From Diplonema japonicum (taxonomy: Eukaryota > Euglenozoa > Diplonemea > Diplonemida > Diplonemidae), in assembly GCA_964019335.1 (NCBI GenBank), contig OZ025666.1, forward strand, positions 622,501 to 686,500: DNA of 64,000 nucleotides, in the 5' to 3' direction. Below are positions 31,908 to 43,191 of the stretch, one piece after another; position 1 is the first letter of the stretch; every line of letters starts with the position of its first letter. Below the pieces are notes generated by a model, which was not told the origin of the DNA, did no database searches, and worked only from the letters and a program-made list of their open reading frames with translations. The position numbers were made by a program, and so were the translations under genes.

Positions 31908-31989
31908 ATCTAGCATGTCGCCTGTTCCATACCTTATGTCTAACTTCTTTACTTACTCATTGTGCTGTCGTGTGCATTCCTTACAGGTG

Positions 31990-33753
31990 ATGGCAGGCAA
32001 GGCGAGGTCAAGGCACAGGGATGAAAGAAAGTTCCCGTCGTATCTCTTGGCAGGGCTGGTCGTCGGTGTGGTCGCTATACTGGTAGGTGTTGTGATGTTC
32101 AGGGGAGCTTTCATACCAGCTAAAGGTAGTACAAAGCAGAAAGGGCCCATTGCAAAGGGAGGGAGCACGGTGGTGATGGCGGCTAGTGACGGGACTGTGG
32201 TGACTATGTTCCCAGAAGAGGAGCATCCGCAGCTTGTGCTTGCATGCGTGAGGGGGGACGTGGCTGCCGTGACTCAGATGCTGGAGCACAAGAAGCTCAG
32301 CAGCAGTGTGAACAAGGACTCCAACATCATCGAAAAGGTTCTTGCGGCGAGGTTCGATACGAATGACGTCAGCGATAGGCACAACGAGGTGGTGCGCGTG
32401 CTGCTGAAGAGTAACAACAAGCTGATCGACAGTGGGAGGGCATTGTGCCCGATATTCCATTCTGTCTCTTACAGGAACCACCGTGCCCTGGGCATCATGC
32501 TCGACATGTCCGACAAGGACATCCTCCGCAAGTGCCTCGCACAGCGCGATGGGAACGCGAGGACAGTGCTACACCTCTCGTCGCAGTCTCAGGCAGCAGG
32601 TATGAGCAGACTGTACCTCGCCTTCAAGGGCATGGGCAAGGACGTACCGCAGAACATCCTCGAATCCATGGACTTGCGGAAGCCGTCACTCAGCGAGATG
32701 AACTTTAAGGACTTGACAGCCGCATGCGGCTCGAAAGATATAGAGATGTTGGTGCGAGCGGGTGCTGACTGTGCCGCCACGGATTCCCAAGGGAGGACCC
32801 CTCTGCACTTTGCCGCCTACGACGGACACAAGAGAGCCGTCAAGACACTGTTAAAGGCGTGTCCCGAGGCTGAGACACTATCCGCGCTGAAGGCTAGCAC
32901 CTGGTCACCCAAGGCCCTGGCCGTCATTGCAGGGCATCCGGGAGTGGCTGACCTCCTGCAGGGAGACGACGCACCTCCGGAGAAAACATTCCCCGCACCC
33001 GTCAGCACGTACGAGGCACCGATGAACGAGTGGGCTAACTCTTCGCACGGCTCGCCATACAACAACAGCGAGCAGTGCCCCTTCAAGAGAGTGTCCTGCG
33101 ACGACATCACCATGCAAGACTTCGAAGAGGCATTCATGGTGCCGGGACAGCCGGTGTTTTTGGTAAACTGCATGAACAGTTGGAAGGCGGCAAGCGAATG
33201 GACAAAAACTGGACTTGTGTGGAAATACGGTGGTGTCAAGCTGTCTGTCGGGGGCATAGCGTACCCAGAGACGTACGGCATGAAAGGAAGGTCGGTAGAG
33301 CTCAGGGAGTGGGTCAACGAGGTGAACGAGCTTGCGGGTGGGGAGGCCAAGGAGAAGGGCACACCGTTCGCCTTTGAGGGGCGCATAGGGCAGATGTCGG
33401 AAGGCGCAGTGTACGAGGACTTTGAGGTGCCGGAGTTTCTTGAGGAGCAGCCTGTGCACTCGTTGGAGTTCTCACTAGGCCCTCCTCTGTCGGGGGCGAA
33501 CATGCACCTGCACGGCGAGGTTCTCTCGTCGCTTGTATCGGGGAGGAAGAGGTGGACGCTCACACCGCCTGGCACGGCTTACTTCTCAACAGAGTTATCA
33601 AAGAAGTTCCTCGATGCGGGAAACCACAACAAACCGCACACCTACACATGCTACCAGAACGCGGGGGAGATGCTGTACGTCCCACGGTGCTGGGGCCACT
33701 CGGTGCTCAACATCGACACCATCGTGTCACTCGTCATCACCATACGTGTCTAG
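31990..33753 (+). CDS. Membrane-anchored ankyrin and JMJD8-like JmjC protein
   Basis: 587 residues, starting three bases after TTACAG (31981-31986). A short basic cytosolic head (GKARSRHRDERK) precedes one membrane segment at about residues 19-38, a type II signal anchor that would place the rest in the lumen. Residues about 70-320 contain ankyrin repeats, the clearest being GRTPLHFAAYDGHKRAV near 268. Residues about 365-587 are a JmjC/cupin domain: PVFLVNCMNSW, SLEFSLGPPLSG, MHLHGEVLSSL, SGRKRWTLTPP, GEMLYVPRCWGHSVLNID. The HxHGE arrangement followed by GRKRW is like JMJD8, an ER-lumen protein, more than the classic HxD histone demethylases. Catalysis is uncertain because JMJD8 itself has no settled activity. 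Confidence 0.85.
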   Translation: MAGKARSRHRDERKFPSYLLAGLVVGVVAILVGVVMFRGAFIPAKGSTKQKGPIAKGGSTVVMAASDGTVVTMFPEEEHPQLVLACVRGDVAAVTQMLEHKKLSSSVNKDSNIIEKVLAARFDTNDVSDRHNEVVRVLLKSNNKLIDSGRALCPIFHSVSYRNHRALGIMLDMSDKDILRKCLAQRDGNARTVLHLSSQSQAAGMSRLYLAFKGMGKDVPQNILESMDLRKPSLSEMNFKDLTAACGSKDIEMLVRAGADCAATDSQGRTPLHFAAYDGHKRAVKTLLKACPEAETLSALKASTWSPKALAVIAGHPGVADLLQGDDAPPEKTFPAPVSTYEAPMNEWANSSHGSPYNNSEQCPFKRVSCDDITMQDFEEAFMVPGQPVFLVNCMNSWKAASEWTKTGLVWKYGGVKLSVGGIAYPETYGMKGRSVELREWVNEVNELAGGEAKEKGTPFAFEGRIGQMSEGAVYEDFEVPEFLEEQPVHSLEFSLGPPLSGANMHLHGEVLSSLVSGRKRWTLTPPGTAYFSTELSKKFLDAGNHNKPHTYTCYQNAGEMLYVPRCWGHSVLNIDTIVSLVITIRV

Positions 33754-33830
33754 AGTGCTCGCCCCCCGATAGAGATTTCTCATTTCCATTTTTTTTGTCC
33801 CCCCCGATTATCATCCAACAGCAAGGGAAG

Positions 33831-34894
33831 ATGAGTGTGGATAGTTCATACTCGTATGTGATATTCCTGACCATAGGATACTCTCTCAGTGCAGGGCTGC
33901 TGGTGGTTATAAATAAATGGGCCTTGGTATGGGATTTCGTTGTCTATCTTTTATTCATTCCCATCAGGTACACTATCCGTACGGCGCGAACTTGACAGCG
34001 TTGCAGTTCTCTGTGTCCGCGTTCGTGGCGTGGTTCATAGGGATCTCCGGGATCGACAAGGTCGATGGGTTGGAGACGACGAAGATGTGGCAATTCCTAC
34101 CAGCGGTGGTCATGTTTTACATCAGTGTAGCGTGCAACCTTAAGCTTCTGCAACACGCTAATGTAGACACATACATCGTTGTGAGAGCGTGCGTCCCACT
34201 CCTGACGATGATACTGGACGTGAAGATCATGGGCGCACCTGTCCCGGCCAATAAAACAGTCCTATCCATGCTCATCATCGTGGCTGCTGCTGTGGGCTAT
34301 ATCTACACGGATGAAGGTTTCATGTGGACAGCGTACATCTGGGCCATAGTGTACATGGTGGCGATGGCGATCGACACTATTCTTATCAAGCAGGTTGTCG
34401 AGAATGTGACGTTGTCAAGGTGGGGGCTGGTGTTTTACAACAATTTCATTGCGCTCGCCTTCTTCCCGTTAGGGAGTCTGGCAACGGGGGACCTTACACT
34501 GCCGTTTGGAGGAGGGACACCTGGCCACGATAACATGCATGCTATCACAGTTCTGGCGAGGCCGGAAGTGATGCTCCCGGTTTCCCTGTCGTGCGTTGTT
34601 GGCGTTGCCATCTCTTTCTTCGGGCTGAACACTCGTAAGGCACTCACGCCAACTTCATTCACAGTGCTTGGTGTCGTCAATAAGTTCCTCACCGTTCTCG
34701 TCAATACCATTATTTGGGACAAGCACGCGTCCAGAATGGGAATTTTCTGTGTTGTTGTCACCATCCTCGGCGGGGTACTGTACCAGTACTACATGGGACA
34801 GGACTCCATCACGCAGCGAAGCAAAAAGAACGAGCCGCCCCCTCCAACTGACCCGATTTCGCCATCAAACAGACAAGAAAGCCCGAAGATATGA
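33831..34894 (+). CDS. Nucleotide-sugar transporter, GONST3/4-like
   Basis: Exons are 33831-33926 and 33968-34894 (340 residues), with a 41-nt intron. The spliced N-terminus reads LLVVINKWAL then VHYPYGANLTALQF, the classic first TPT/NST repeat; without splicing it stops. About ten membrane segments follow. The motif GVVNKFLTVLVNTIIWDKHAS closely resembles the plant GONST3/GONST4 group. That suggests a Golgi transporter for a GDP-sugar, but the substrate is inference. The cytosolic tail is Pro/Ser-rich. It is a distinct subfamily from the two identical copies at 10231 and 15339. The ATG is nine bases after CCAACAG (33815-33821). Confidence 0.9.
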
Positions 34895-35620
34895 TAATCT
34901 GGGCTTCTTATTTTTTTTTTCCATTTTTTTCCCCCCAATATCCCCCAAAAGAAAAAAAAAAAAAAAAAAAAAAAAAAGTGTTAGAGGGGATGGGGAGAGA
35001 AGGCAATATGTGGTGAACATGCGAAAATGTCTATTTTTTTTTTCCGTATCACAAAAAAAAGAAAAAGTGTTCCCCCCCCCCCCTTTTATTTCTTTTCTCT
35101 CTCTTTTTTTTTTCCAGAATACATATATATATGAGTAAAGAAAGGATTCTAGGCAGAAAAGAAGCGGGAGATGATTTTCTTTTTTTTTTTTCACGTTTTT
35201 CAAAATTGCTTTTTCAGTTTGCTGCCCCAGGTAGATATGAATTAAGGTTTTTGTTTGTTCTTTTTTTGAAAGCCCTTCCGATAAATAAAAAAGGTTCCCC
35301 CCCTCTCCCCCTTTCCCTCTCCCTGTGCGATTTTCTTGTTTTTATTTATTCTCCTCTTCCCTGTTCTTTTACGTTCTCCGGTGTCGGGCAAAATCATTGC
35401 TGTTTTTTTTTTTAAAGTTCAAAGTGAAATGAATTGAGGCGATCTTACTCGTGAACACGGGTTATCACCCCCCCCCCCCCCCCCCCCCCCCACTCTACCC
35501 CCCCTTCTCCCTCCTCCACCCCCTCTCCTATTTCAAAAGGGAGGGGAAAAAGAAAAGGAGAATGTCAAGTCACCTTCTTTAATCAGATTGGGATCCATTT
35601 TTCTTTTTCATTTATTCGTC
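34895..35620. other. Homopolymer spacer including a C24 tract
   Basis: No gene is seen. A tracts (34950-34977), T tracts, C tracts near 35071-35083 and a run of 24 C at 35468-35491 make up most of it. Open frames here only read simple sequence. Confidence 0.75.
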
Positions 35621-35629
35621 GGTTCACTC

Positions 35630-36480
35630 CCGACCATGTGTACCAACGAAGTAGGGCAACGGGAGGCACATGCAGGCACGACACGAACAGGCCTAGAACC
35701 GTGCATGAGGCTCCATGGCATCCTCCCGAGGGAAGCGGCCAAGGAGGACAAGGACAGGCTCGAGAAGACCCAGCGTTACCTGCTGGCTGTGGTGGGGGAA
35801 CGCGACGCAGCCTTGCAGGCAAAGAGGCAGCAGATCTACCGGACACACCAATGGCTGGAGATCACGGAGGGGGAGGCACACCCAGCACCAACAGAGGAGG
35901 AGTTCGCGAGGCTGCAGACCGGCAACACCCTGAAGGAGTACACGAAACCGGTGCTGAAATGGCTCAAGCAGCTGCGCTGGTATGGAGGGAACAGAAGCAC
36001 GGCAGTGTCGACGGTGGAGCTGGCGCTGGATTTCGAAAACGTGACCCAGAAATCCCTTGGAGGGAAGCTAGGGGAGTTGGCAGAGGTGCGACAGAAGGCC
36101 AGGAGACTGCACACGGTGATGAAGAAGGTGTGGAACACATGGGAACTAGGGAGACTGCAGAAGAAGGTGAAAGGAAGGAGGGCCTTCCCTGCTGAACCAT
36201 GCAAGAGAGTACATACGCTGCGATCAATCGGAGGGACGAAGGCGGCGATCGGGTGGAGTAGAAGAGCAATCTTTGCATCAACGAAGACCAAGTACGACCT
36301 GGAGGAGCTGGGGAAGCAATGGGCAAAGGAAAGAAGGGAAAAAGTAGCCAAGCTGGGGAGGAGGCCGGCACGACCACCGAAGAAGGAGAAACCGCTGCTG
36401 AAGGGGGATAGGTGCAGGTAGAGCATGAGAACAAGGGGGCGTCTCACAAAGACTTCCTTTAACTCATATATTTATTTTTA
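35630..36480 (+). mobile_element. Mobile-element 3' part with ORF (5'-truncated, LINE-like)
   Basis: An ORF runs to TAG at 36421; its first ATG in the block is at 35637 (261 residues to the stop). It is basic, with VSTVELALDFENVT, a Lys/Arg-rich helix and GGTKAAIGWSRRAIFAS. The same protein and the same 3' flank recur in broken form at 26770, 41041 (tail only) and 47152. After the stop a small hairpin (GTCT 36441-36444 with AGAC 36450-36453) leads into TCCTTTAACTCATATA and a TTA-rich tail. Truncated 5' ends with a constant 3' end are typical of non-LTR retrotransposons. No reverse transcriptase is present here, so the class is inferred. Confidence 0.65.
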
Positions 36481-36620
36481 TTATTATTATTATTTTAGTG
36501 GATGAGAACAGAGGGGGGGGGGGGGGGGGGGGGGATGTCTCAACATATCTTTTTTTAAAGAAGAAAGAAGAACTACGGCCCCGTGTGTGTTTCTTTTAAG
36601 GGACCCATCACACAAAACAA

Positions 36621-36657
<37 letters not shown>

Positions 36658-37760
36658 AGCACGCATTCACCTTTGTATGCTGCCACCTCCTCCAGGTGGT
36701 TGCGAAAGAATTGTTGGCCAACTAAGTGGTCCATCTGCAAAGGGCTGAAAATTGAGCCCCCCCGTACAGGTTTTCATTTTCTTCTGTACTACTTGGTTTC
36801 TCTATTTTTTTATTTTTTTTTTGCAAGAACGAGTCTTGAATTGTCTCAACAAAAAAAAAAAAGAAAAAGAAAGAGAGAGGTACGTTGGCACACCGCTCCT
36901 TTTTTTTTTTCTTTTTCTTTTCTCCCCCCCCCCCCCCCCCCCCGGATTTGGGATTTTACAATATTATTGTCGAGACTAAAAACTAGTTGATGGCAGCGTA
37001 ATAAGCTATTTTATTGGGAGATCCCGCTCGTGCACACAAACAATGAGCGCCAAGCTAGTTTTTTTTTTAAAAGGTTTTGGACCCTTTCACACAAAGGAAA
37101 GAAGAACACTGCGCAAGCGTCAAACTAGTATTTCGACTACTTAACCTTTTAGGCAAGGGTATGCTGGGGTCCTACTTTGTAATAGTTTCAAGTATATCCG
37201 GGTTTTCAACAAGCAAACGACAAAAAAAAAAAAACAAAAAGAAGAAAAAAAAGAGAAGAGAAAAAAAAAAAAGAAAAGAAGCAAAAGTGGACTATCTCCA
37301 CCCCCCCCAGCCCGAAGAAGGAACTAATTTGCAGACGTTCCTGTTCCTCTTTGTAAACGGTAGTGCTCATAAGTGTTTAAAAATAAAAGAAGAAAAAAAG
37401 AAAAAAGAAACAAGGGGAGGGAGGGAGGGGCATGGGGTTTGGTCACGGAGATCATGTTTTATTTTTTCCTATCTACCTGTTGAAGAAAAGAACACTTGTG
37501 GCACACTCAGGGGAGGGGGGTGTTTTTTTAAAAAAAAAGAAAAAAGAAGAAAATGAGAAAAAAGGGGGCGAGATGATAATCTGGTTTTTTTTTTTAAAAA
37601 GAAAAGAAAGAAAAATGGATTTTTCTTTTTATTTCTTTAGCAGAAAAAAAGAAAGGGGAAAAAGAAAAAAAGAAATGCCGGCAGCGCTCAGTATGTGTTG
37701 GGGGAAAGAAAAAGAAGGTTTGCACATACATATACTTGCCCATTCTTCTTTTTTTTTTCC
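36481..37760. other. Homopolymer spacer with G22, G34 and C tracts
   Basis: Runs of G at 36513-36534 (22) and 36622-36655 (34), a C tract near 36925-36943, and many A/T tracts. No gene or recognisable repeat family is seen outside the tracts. Confidence 0.75.
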
Positions 37761-38080
37761 CAGGTGGTGGGGATAACATGAAAATATAAGAAAAACATCA
37801 GATGTGTTGTTCGCTCCTCGTCGGTCATCACCGGTAGCGCCCGAGTGGAAGAACATAATGCAGATGCTCAGGGTGACGAACAGGCAGCAAACTGCACGAG
37901 CGCAGAGTCTTGGTTACCCGGGACGCACCGGCTGGGGTTGAGCTGTACACCGCACGCATTAAGGACACGACGCGGAACGCAGAAGAAGCTACAACTCGGC
38001 CGCGGCGCGCCCCCTGTAATCAAGTAGACAGTTCTTGTGCAGGGCCGCCAACACCGGCCTCCTTTAACTTATATATATAT
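37761..38080 (+). repeat. Interspersed repeat, copy B (SINE/LINE-tail-like)
   Basis: The second copy of the repeat at 23966-24283, in the same orientation, with small insertions and deletions. Its 3' hairpin has a different sequence but still pairs (AGGgCCG at 38041-38047 with CGGCCT at 38055-38060). It is followed by TCCTTTAACTTATATATA and a T tract, almost the same tail as the mobile element at 36455-36475. Confidence 0.8.
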
Positions 38081-38418
38081 TTTTTTTATCATGCTGTTGC
38101 CAGTACCGTACCCCCCCCCCCCCCCTCTCTCTCTCTCTCCCTTTTTTGTCTTTTCTTTAACATTCACACACTCATGTTTTTCTTCTGTTTTTTATTTTAT
38201 TTTTTTTTGAGAGTGCCGCCATTCATCATCAAAATGACCCACCCAAAGGAAAAACAAAAAACGGGGAGAATAAAAAAAAAGAGAGAATAATAATAAAAGG
38301 GAAAGTCCAACGATTTCTTAACCTACACACATAACGTTGGCGCAAAGGGTAAGGTGGTAAGCGATAAAGATTCTGCCTGCAAAGAATAACAACAACAAAA
38401 AAGAAACCACCAAAAGAC

Positions 38419-39294
38419 ATGTATGACCTTGACGAGATAATGGCACAGTATGGTGACGTGGTATGCTGGCACGAAAGAAAAAAAGAAGGGAAAAAAAAAA
38501 AAAGGATGCTGCTGCCACGATAGAAGGTGTGAAGGAACTTGGCGATTCATTACAGGTGGATTTTTTTTCCAAAAGAAAAAAGAAAGGAAAAAAAAAAGAA
38601 AAAAAAGAAACCCCTTTTTCAGTTTAACGTATCCTCGCCCCCCTCATCTGACGATCCTATATCAGCCGATACCCCTCAAACGGTTTGGAGAAAAAAAAAA
38701 AAGATTCAAAATCATATACAGAACGCCACTGAAGAAGATGAAGAAGTGAAGTGGGACCTCCTCCTCCATGCCACCGCTACTTCTGTTCTTGATGATACTG
38801 AAGACGGCGAAGTTCATATCACCCAAGAGCACCATAAGGCAACTGGTAAGGAGTACTCTCTTGATGTAGAGGAGTCCTTCTCTTACCAAGAAAGCTACAC
38901 TTACGGCTACAAAGAGAAAGAGGAGGAGGCCACTGGTGTTGATCACACCCCTGTTAACGGGTACAGAAAGGTGGGCACTAGTTACAATAAGGGGGTGAAG
39001 GGAGCGCTCAAGCCAGTACCCTGTGAGCCCCTCCCTAGCTTTCCGTTAGATGTCCCGTTTGGTGTTTCCCCTGTCTCGCATTCTCACTGCCTTCCCTGGA
39101 GGGTTACTGTCGCCTCTGATGGGTCTTATTACACATACACACCCGAGTACGGGGGGAGCTCACCATCGCGGAGTTATCCGGACTACTCAGGGGCAGTCAA
39201 GAAGCAGCCGTTTTACTCAAAAGCTCATATGGCTCCAGGCCGTCAGTACCACGAGGTACCCGTTACCGTCCCCAGGTACGGGAGGCCATGGTGA
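38419..39294 (+). CDS. Hypothetical acidic, Tyr-rich protein (four exons)
   Basis: This gene is found only by splice reasoning. Exons are 38419-38460, 38505-38555, 38623-38682 and 38722-39294 (241 residues). Joined, the N-terminus reads MYDLDEIMAQYGDV, DAAATIEGVKELGDSLQ, FNVSSPPSSDDPISADTPQT and then NATEEDEEVKWDLLL, a smooth acidic protein, while the unspliced text is poly-Lys/Phe. Introns are 44, 67 and 39 nt; the first ends in AAG and the second starts GTGGA, both unusual, so those junctions are less sure. The C-terminal half is rich in Tyr, Pro and Ser (SYQESYTYGYKEKE, YYTYTPEYGG). No domain or family is recognised. It sits alone between repeat-rich spacers. Confidence 0.6.
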
Positions 39295-42200
39295 CACGGG
39301 GCATGGAATAGCCCCTGTTTTGTGCAATAAAGTGATGACGAACGTTTGGAAAAAAAAAGAAAAAAGGAGGGGGGGGGAAAAAGAAGAAAAAAAAAAGAAG
39401 AAAAAAAAAGAACCCGCGAGGGAAGGAATGAAAGAAGAGCTCGGCCTCAAAAGAAAAAAAAGAAAGAGAAAAAAAAAATAGAACATATGTTTTTTTTTTT
39501 TTTTTGAAAGGCTGCACTTCCTTCATCGCTAAACAGATTTATTTAGTTCCAAAAAAGAGCATTTTTTTTGTTTTTGAAGAATGTTTCCTCCCCCTCCGTT
39601 CAAGTAAGAATATGTGTTATTGATCCCACATTATTTTTCTTTTTTAAAAGGACCCCAAGGGGGGGAACAAAAGGAATACAGAAATATGGAAAAGAAGAAA
39701 AAGAAAATGAAGGTGTATATTGTTGTAAATTGCATTGCTTAGTGCAAACAATTAGCCTCGTCGCTTAGTCGAAGAAAAAAGAAAACGAGAAAAAGACATA
39801 TTTCTTACCTCCCCCCCCCCCCCCCCCTTTTTGAAAAGGAATAGGTTGGGGCTAAGAGGAAGGTGTTCCTAGAACAAGTCTATATTCAGTATCTTTCCCT
39901 TGCCAAGATTTTGTTTTTTACACAGCAAGGGAGCGTGGTGCCTTATTCTCTCTCCTCCTTCTTTTTTTTTTTTCTCAAATTTCTTTTTTTTTTTTGAGCA
40001 AAGAGAGACTTTATATCTTCCTTTTGTTTTTCCTTCCCCTTCCCCCATGTATGAGGAACCAAAGATTTTTTGTAAAAGAGAAAATATATATATTTTTTTT
40101 AAAAAAAAAAAAAAAAAGAAGGAAGAGTATATTAGCCGGAAACTCATGATGGTAAAAAAGAAGAAATACTGCTTTTTTTTCCCCCCCCTTCTTTTTTTCT
40201 TCTTCTTTTCTTCCTCTGGAAGTGGAGGGGGAAAAATAATAAACAAAAAAAGAAAAGGTTGGGGGGGGGGGGGAAAGGAAAGTTACTTGGTATTTAAAAA
40301 AAGAAAGCAAGAGAGACACAAAAAGAAGAAGACCTCCCCTTTCTCCTACTCCCTACCCTCTTCCTTACTGCTCCCCTATTCACGAGTGCTCAGTTATTTT
40401 ACTTTTTTTCTTCTATTCCTCACTTGCAAGCAACACGATGGCATGAGTTGCGTAATTGTTAGAAGAGGAGAAATGAAGGTTGGACGCACTAACCTAAAGC
40501 AGATGGGGAGAGAGACACAGAGTCCATGGCCAAGGGACGGATAGAACAGGTAGGTTTGTAAGGTCGTTACACTTTTTTTTTTTTTGATGATAAGATGGTG
40601 CAGAATCCCTATCCTTTTGTTAAAGAAGTAAACATGATCCCCTCTCCTAAATACCCCCCACCCCTCCCCATTCCCATCTCTTATTCTCTTAAGGTCCAAA
40701 CAAAAAAGAAAAAAAAGAGAAAATGGGAAAACAAGAAAATCTTGAAACAGATAAGACTGTCGAAGTGCGCATGAGTTCATTGAAAAAAGAAGAAAAAGAA
40801 AGGTTTTTTTTTCTCCGGCCCCTACAAGAATAAGAAGAATCTTTTAAAAGATTTTTTTTTTTCTGAAGCTGGAAAACAAACGATATGCAGAGTCCTTTTG
40901 TGATGAAGGATAATGGTACCAACGAATTTTGTAGTTTTATTTATTTTTTTTATATTTTTTAAGGTTTAAGAGCCCCCGGGAAAAAAAGAAGAACATACAA
41001 TCACAAAATAATTTCTCCGAGATATTGATTAAGAATACATGCTGGTAGAGGGTGGGAACAAGAGGGTTGCCTCACAAAGACACCTTTCTTCACGAATTAG
41101 GAGGGGGAAGGTTAATGATGTCGGTTTTTTTTTATTTTTATTTTTTTTATTTTTTTTATTTGCTCCAATGGGAGAGAAAAGCTTTAAAAAAGAAAAGAAA
41201 AAGGAGGGAAACGTAGAAGAAATAAGAAAAGAAGAAGATTAAAAGAAAAAGAAGAAAAAGAAATATACGACGGTTCGCCTCCACCCCACGAATGAGATGG
41301 GCAAAGCGGCTTACCGCCCTGTTGCCCTAGGGGTGCCCTTGAGGGGAAAAGAAAAAGGAAGAAAATGAAAAAGAAATAGAGTAAGAAGTAGGATTCACAG
41401 CCACTTCTTATCCCCAATGCAAGGCAGGCGAGGAGAAGAAGTATAAGCACATGAAATGCTGAATTTTCTTTTTTTTTTTTGTTGCGCTTTTAGCTACAAG
41501 GTCTTAGCGTATTTTTTTCTTTCCTAATAGAGCTTTTTACACCCACCCTTCCCCTCCTTTTTACTTTATATGTTTCTCCGTATCTACACCACAACCCCCC
41601 CCCCCCCCCCCCCCCCCCCCTTGCTCCTTTTATTTCCTTGTCTTTCATGTTTTCCTTTTCTTTTTTCTTCTTCTTATTTTTTTATTTTATTTTTTTCCCT
41701 TCTTCCCAGCACCGATAGCCTACAGAGCCCTTCTTTTTTTTTTTTCCAAAAGATGTTTTTTTTTTTATTCACAACAACACTCAAGATACCCACACTGCTC
41801 TTATGTGGCCTGTGGGCCAGTGCAGAAGCAGAAGGAAAAAGAAAATGAAAAAGAAGAAAAAGAAAGAAAGCAAAAAGAAGAATGGGGAAGAAAAAGGAGC
41901 ACCCCCCCCCCCCTTAATGTTGACACCCCTACGTAACCACCTACCGTAACCCCCCCATTTTCTTTGGCCCTTAAAAAAGATGTGATTCGGATAAGTGACT
42001 AGCCTTTTGTGTCAGGTATTGGAAGGAACAGCGAGGGGAGAATGCCCTGTTCAGGCACACTTGTACAAAAAAAGAAATAGGTACAAAAGTGTGGGTGATC
42101 AAGTTTTTTTTTCTTTTTCGAAACGCAAAGGCTATTTCTTCATTCATTGTTTCCATCTTTTTTTTTCTTAAGGGGGGGGGTTTTTTTTAAAGGCTATTGT

Positions 42201-42383
42201 CTTTCCATTTTTTTATTACCACCCCCTCCTATTCTCCCCAGCGTTTTTTTTTTCTTCTTCTTTTTTTTTCTTCAAAAGACATCTTTTTCTCTTTCCGCTT
42301 GCCTTTTTTTTTTTTATTCTCTTTTTTTTCTATCCACCCAATTGTTTCAAAAGTTATTATAAAAAAAAAAAAAAAAAAAAAAA
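39295..42383. other. Homopolymer spacer with one element tail
   Basis: Three kilobases of A, T, C and G tracts, including C26 at 41595-41620. The only recognisable part is an element 3' tail at 41041-41100. A 29-base hairpin with GGGCAA and TTGCCC ends lies at about 41299-41328. No gene is seen; open frames read simple sequence. Confidence 0.7.
41041..41100 (+). mobile_element. Mobile-element 3' tail fragment
   Basis: The sequence GGTAGAGGGTGGGAACAAGA followed by CCTCACAAAGACACCTTTC matches, with changes, the 3' flank of the elements at 36418-36460 and 47435-47480. Only the non-coding tail is left. Confidence 0.55.
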
Positions 42384-43191
42384 ATGACCGGTGGTGGAAT
42401 CCAGTGGCCCGTCGGCGGCAAGGTGAACCAGGCCGTGGAGCTCGAGAGGACTGAAGAACTCGACGAGCAGCAGGTCAGGGAGACAGAACTCTCCAGCGGA
42501 GCGAGCGAAGAAGTCAGCGACAGCGACGAAGAAAGCCCCTCCATGAGGGGCCTCTTACCCACGCACAAGGCGCATAGAGAAAAGAAGGTGGTGGTCGTCC
42601 TGGACTTGGACGAAACGTTGGTGAGGTTCAGGGAAGGACCGGTGTTCTGGAGGCCATGCTTCGAGGCACTTCTTGACGAGATCAAGCATGTCTGCGAGGT
42701 GGTGCTGTGGACTGCTTCGACAGAACGCTGTGCCTCGCGTATCATGCCCACACTTGACCCGTTGGGCGACCGTCTTCACCATCACATCTACCGCAGCGAT
42801 CTGTGGTTCACAGGTGTGCCCTACACGAAGGACCTCACGCTCCTCGGGCGTGACATGAGCAAGGTGCTGATCATCGAGAACACCCCGCAGTGTGTGTTCA
42901 AGAACCCCTCCAACGCCATAATTGTGGAGGACTACATTGTGCCCAACAACGCGGACCGCCACCTGCATGTTGTGAAGGACATCATCCTTGAGATGGCCAA
43001 GCATGATGACCTCCACGTGCCCACCTTCCTCCACTCCTCTCCCCTTGTCGACACTGTCCCAGGTACTGACTCGCAGGGATTCCCCATGAACTTCCATCTA
43101 CCTTCGTATGTTTTTTTTTTTTTTTTTTTTTTTTTTTGTATTTTATGCACACAGGACATCTTACATGAGTTCTTTGAACACCGACTGCTGA
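42384..43191 (+). CDS. FCP1/SCP-type (HAD) protein phosphatase
   Basis: Exons are 42384-43105 and 43155-43191 (252 residues) if the 49-nt GTATG...CACACAG intron is used. The catalytic signature is VVVLDLDETLVRF, with the nucleophile Asp in DLDET at residue 74. It is followed by FWRPCFEALLDEI, VVLWTASTERCASRI, the HHHIYRSDLWF substrate segment and SKVLIIENTPQCVF, where the usual Asp before Asn is Glu. This fits CTD-phosphatase-like enzymes such as SCP or Dullard, or Tim50-type members. The N-terminus is acidic, with no transit or membrane signal. The 3' end is uncertain: splicing gives a short tail ending TDC, whereas the unspliced frame keeps a poly-Phe stretch and ends at 43235. A 24-base A tract abuts the ATG. 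Confidence 0.85.

Noticed and set aside
41299-41328. 29-base hairpin with GGGCAA/TTGCCC ends as an RNA gene
   Set aside because: Too short and isolated, with no terminator or promoter-like flank; chance pairing in GC-rich sequence is likely.
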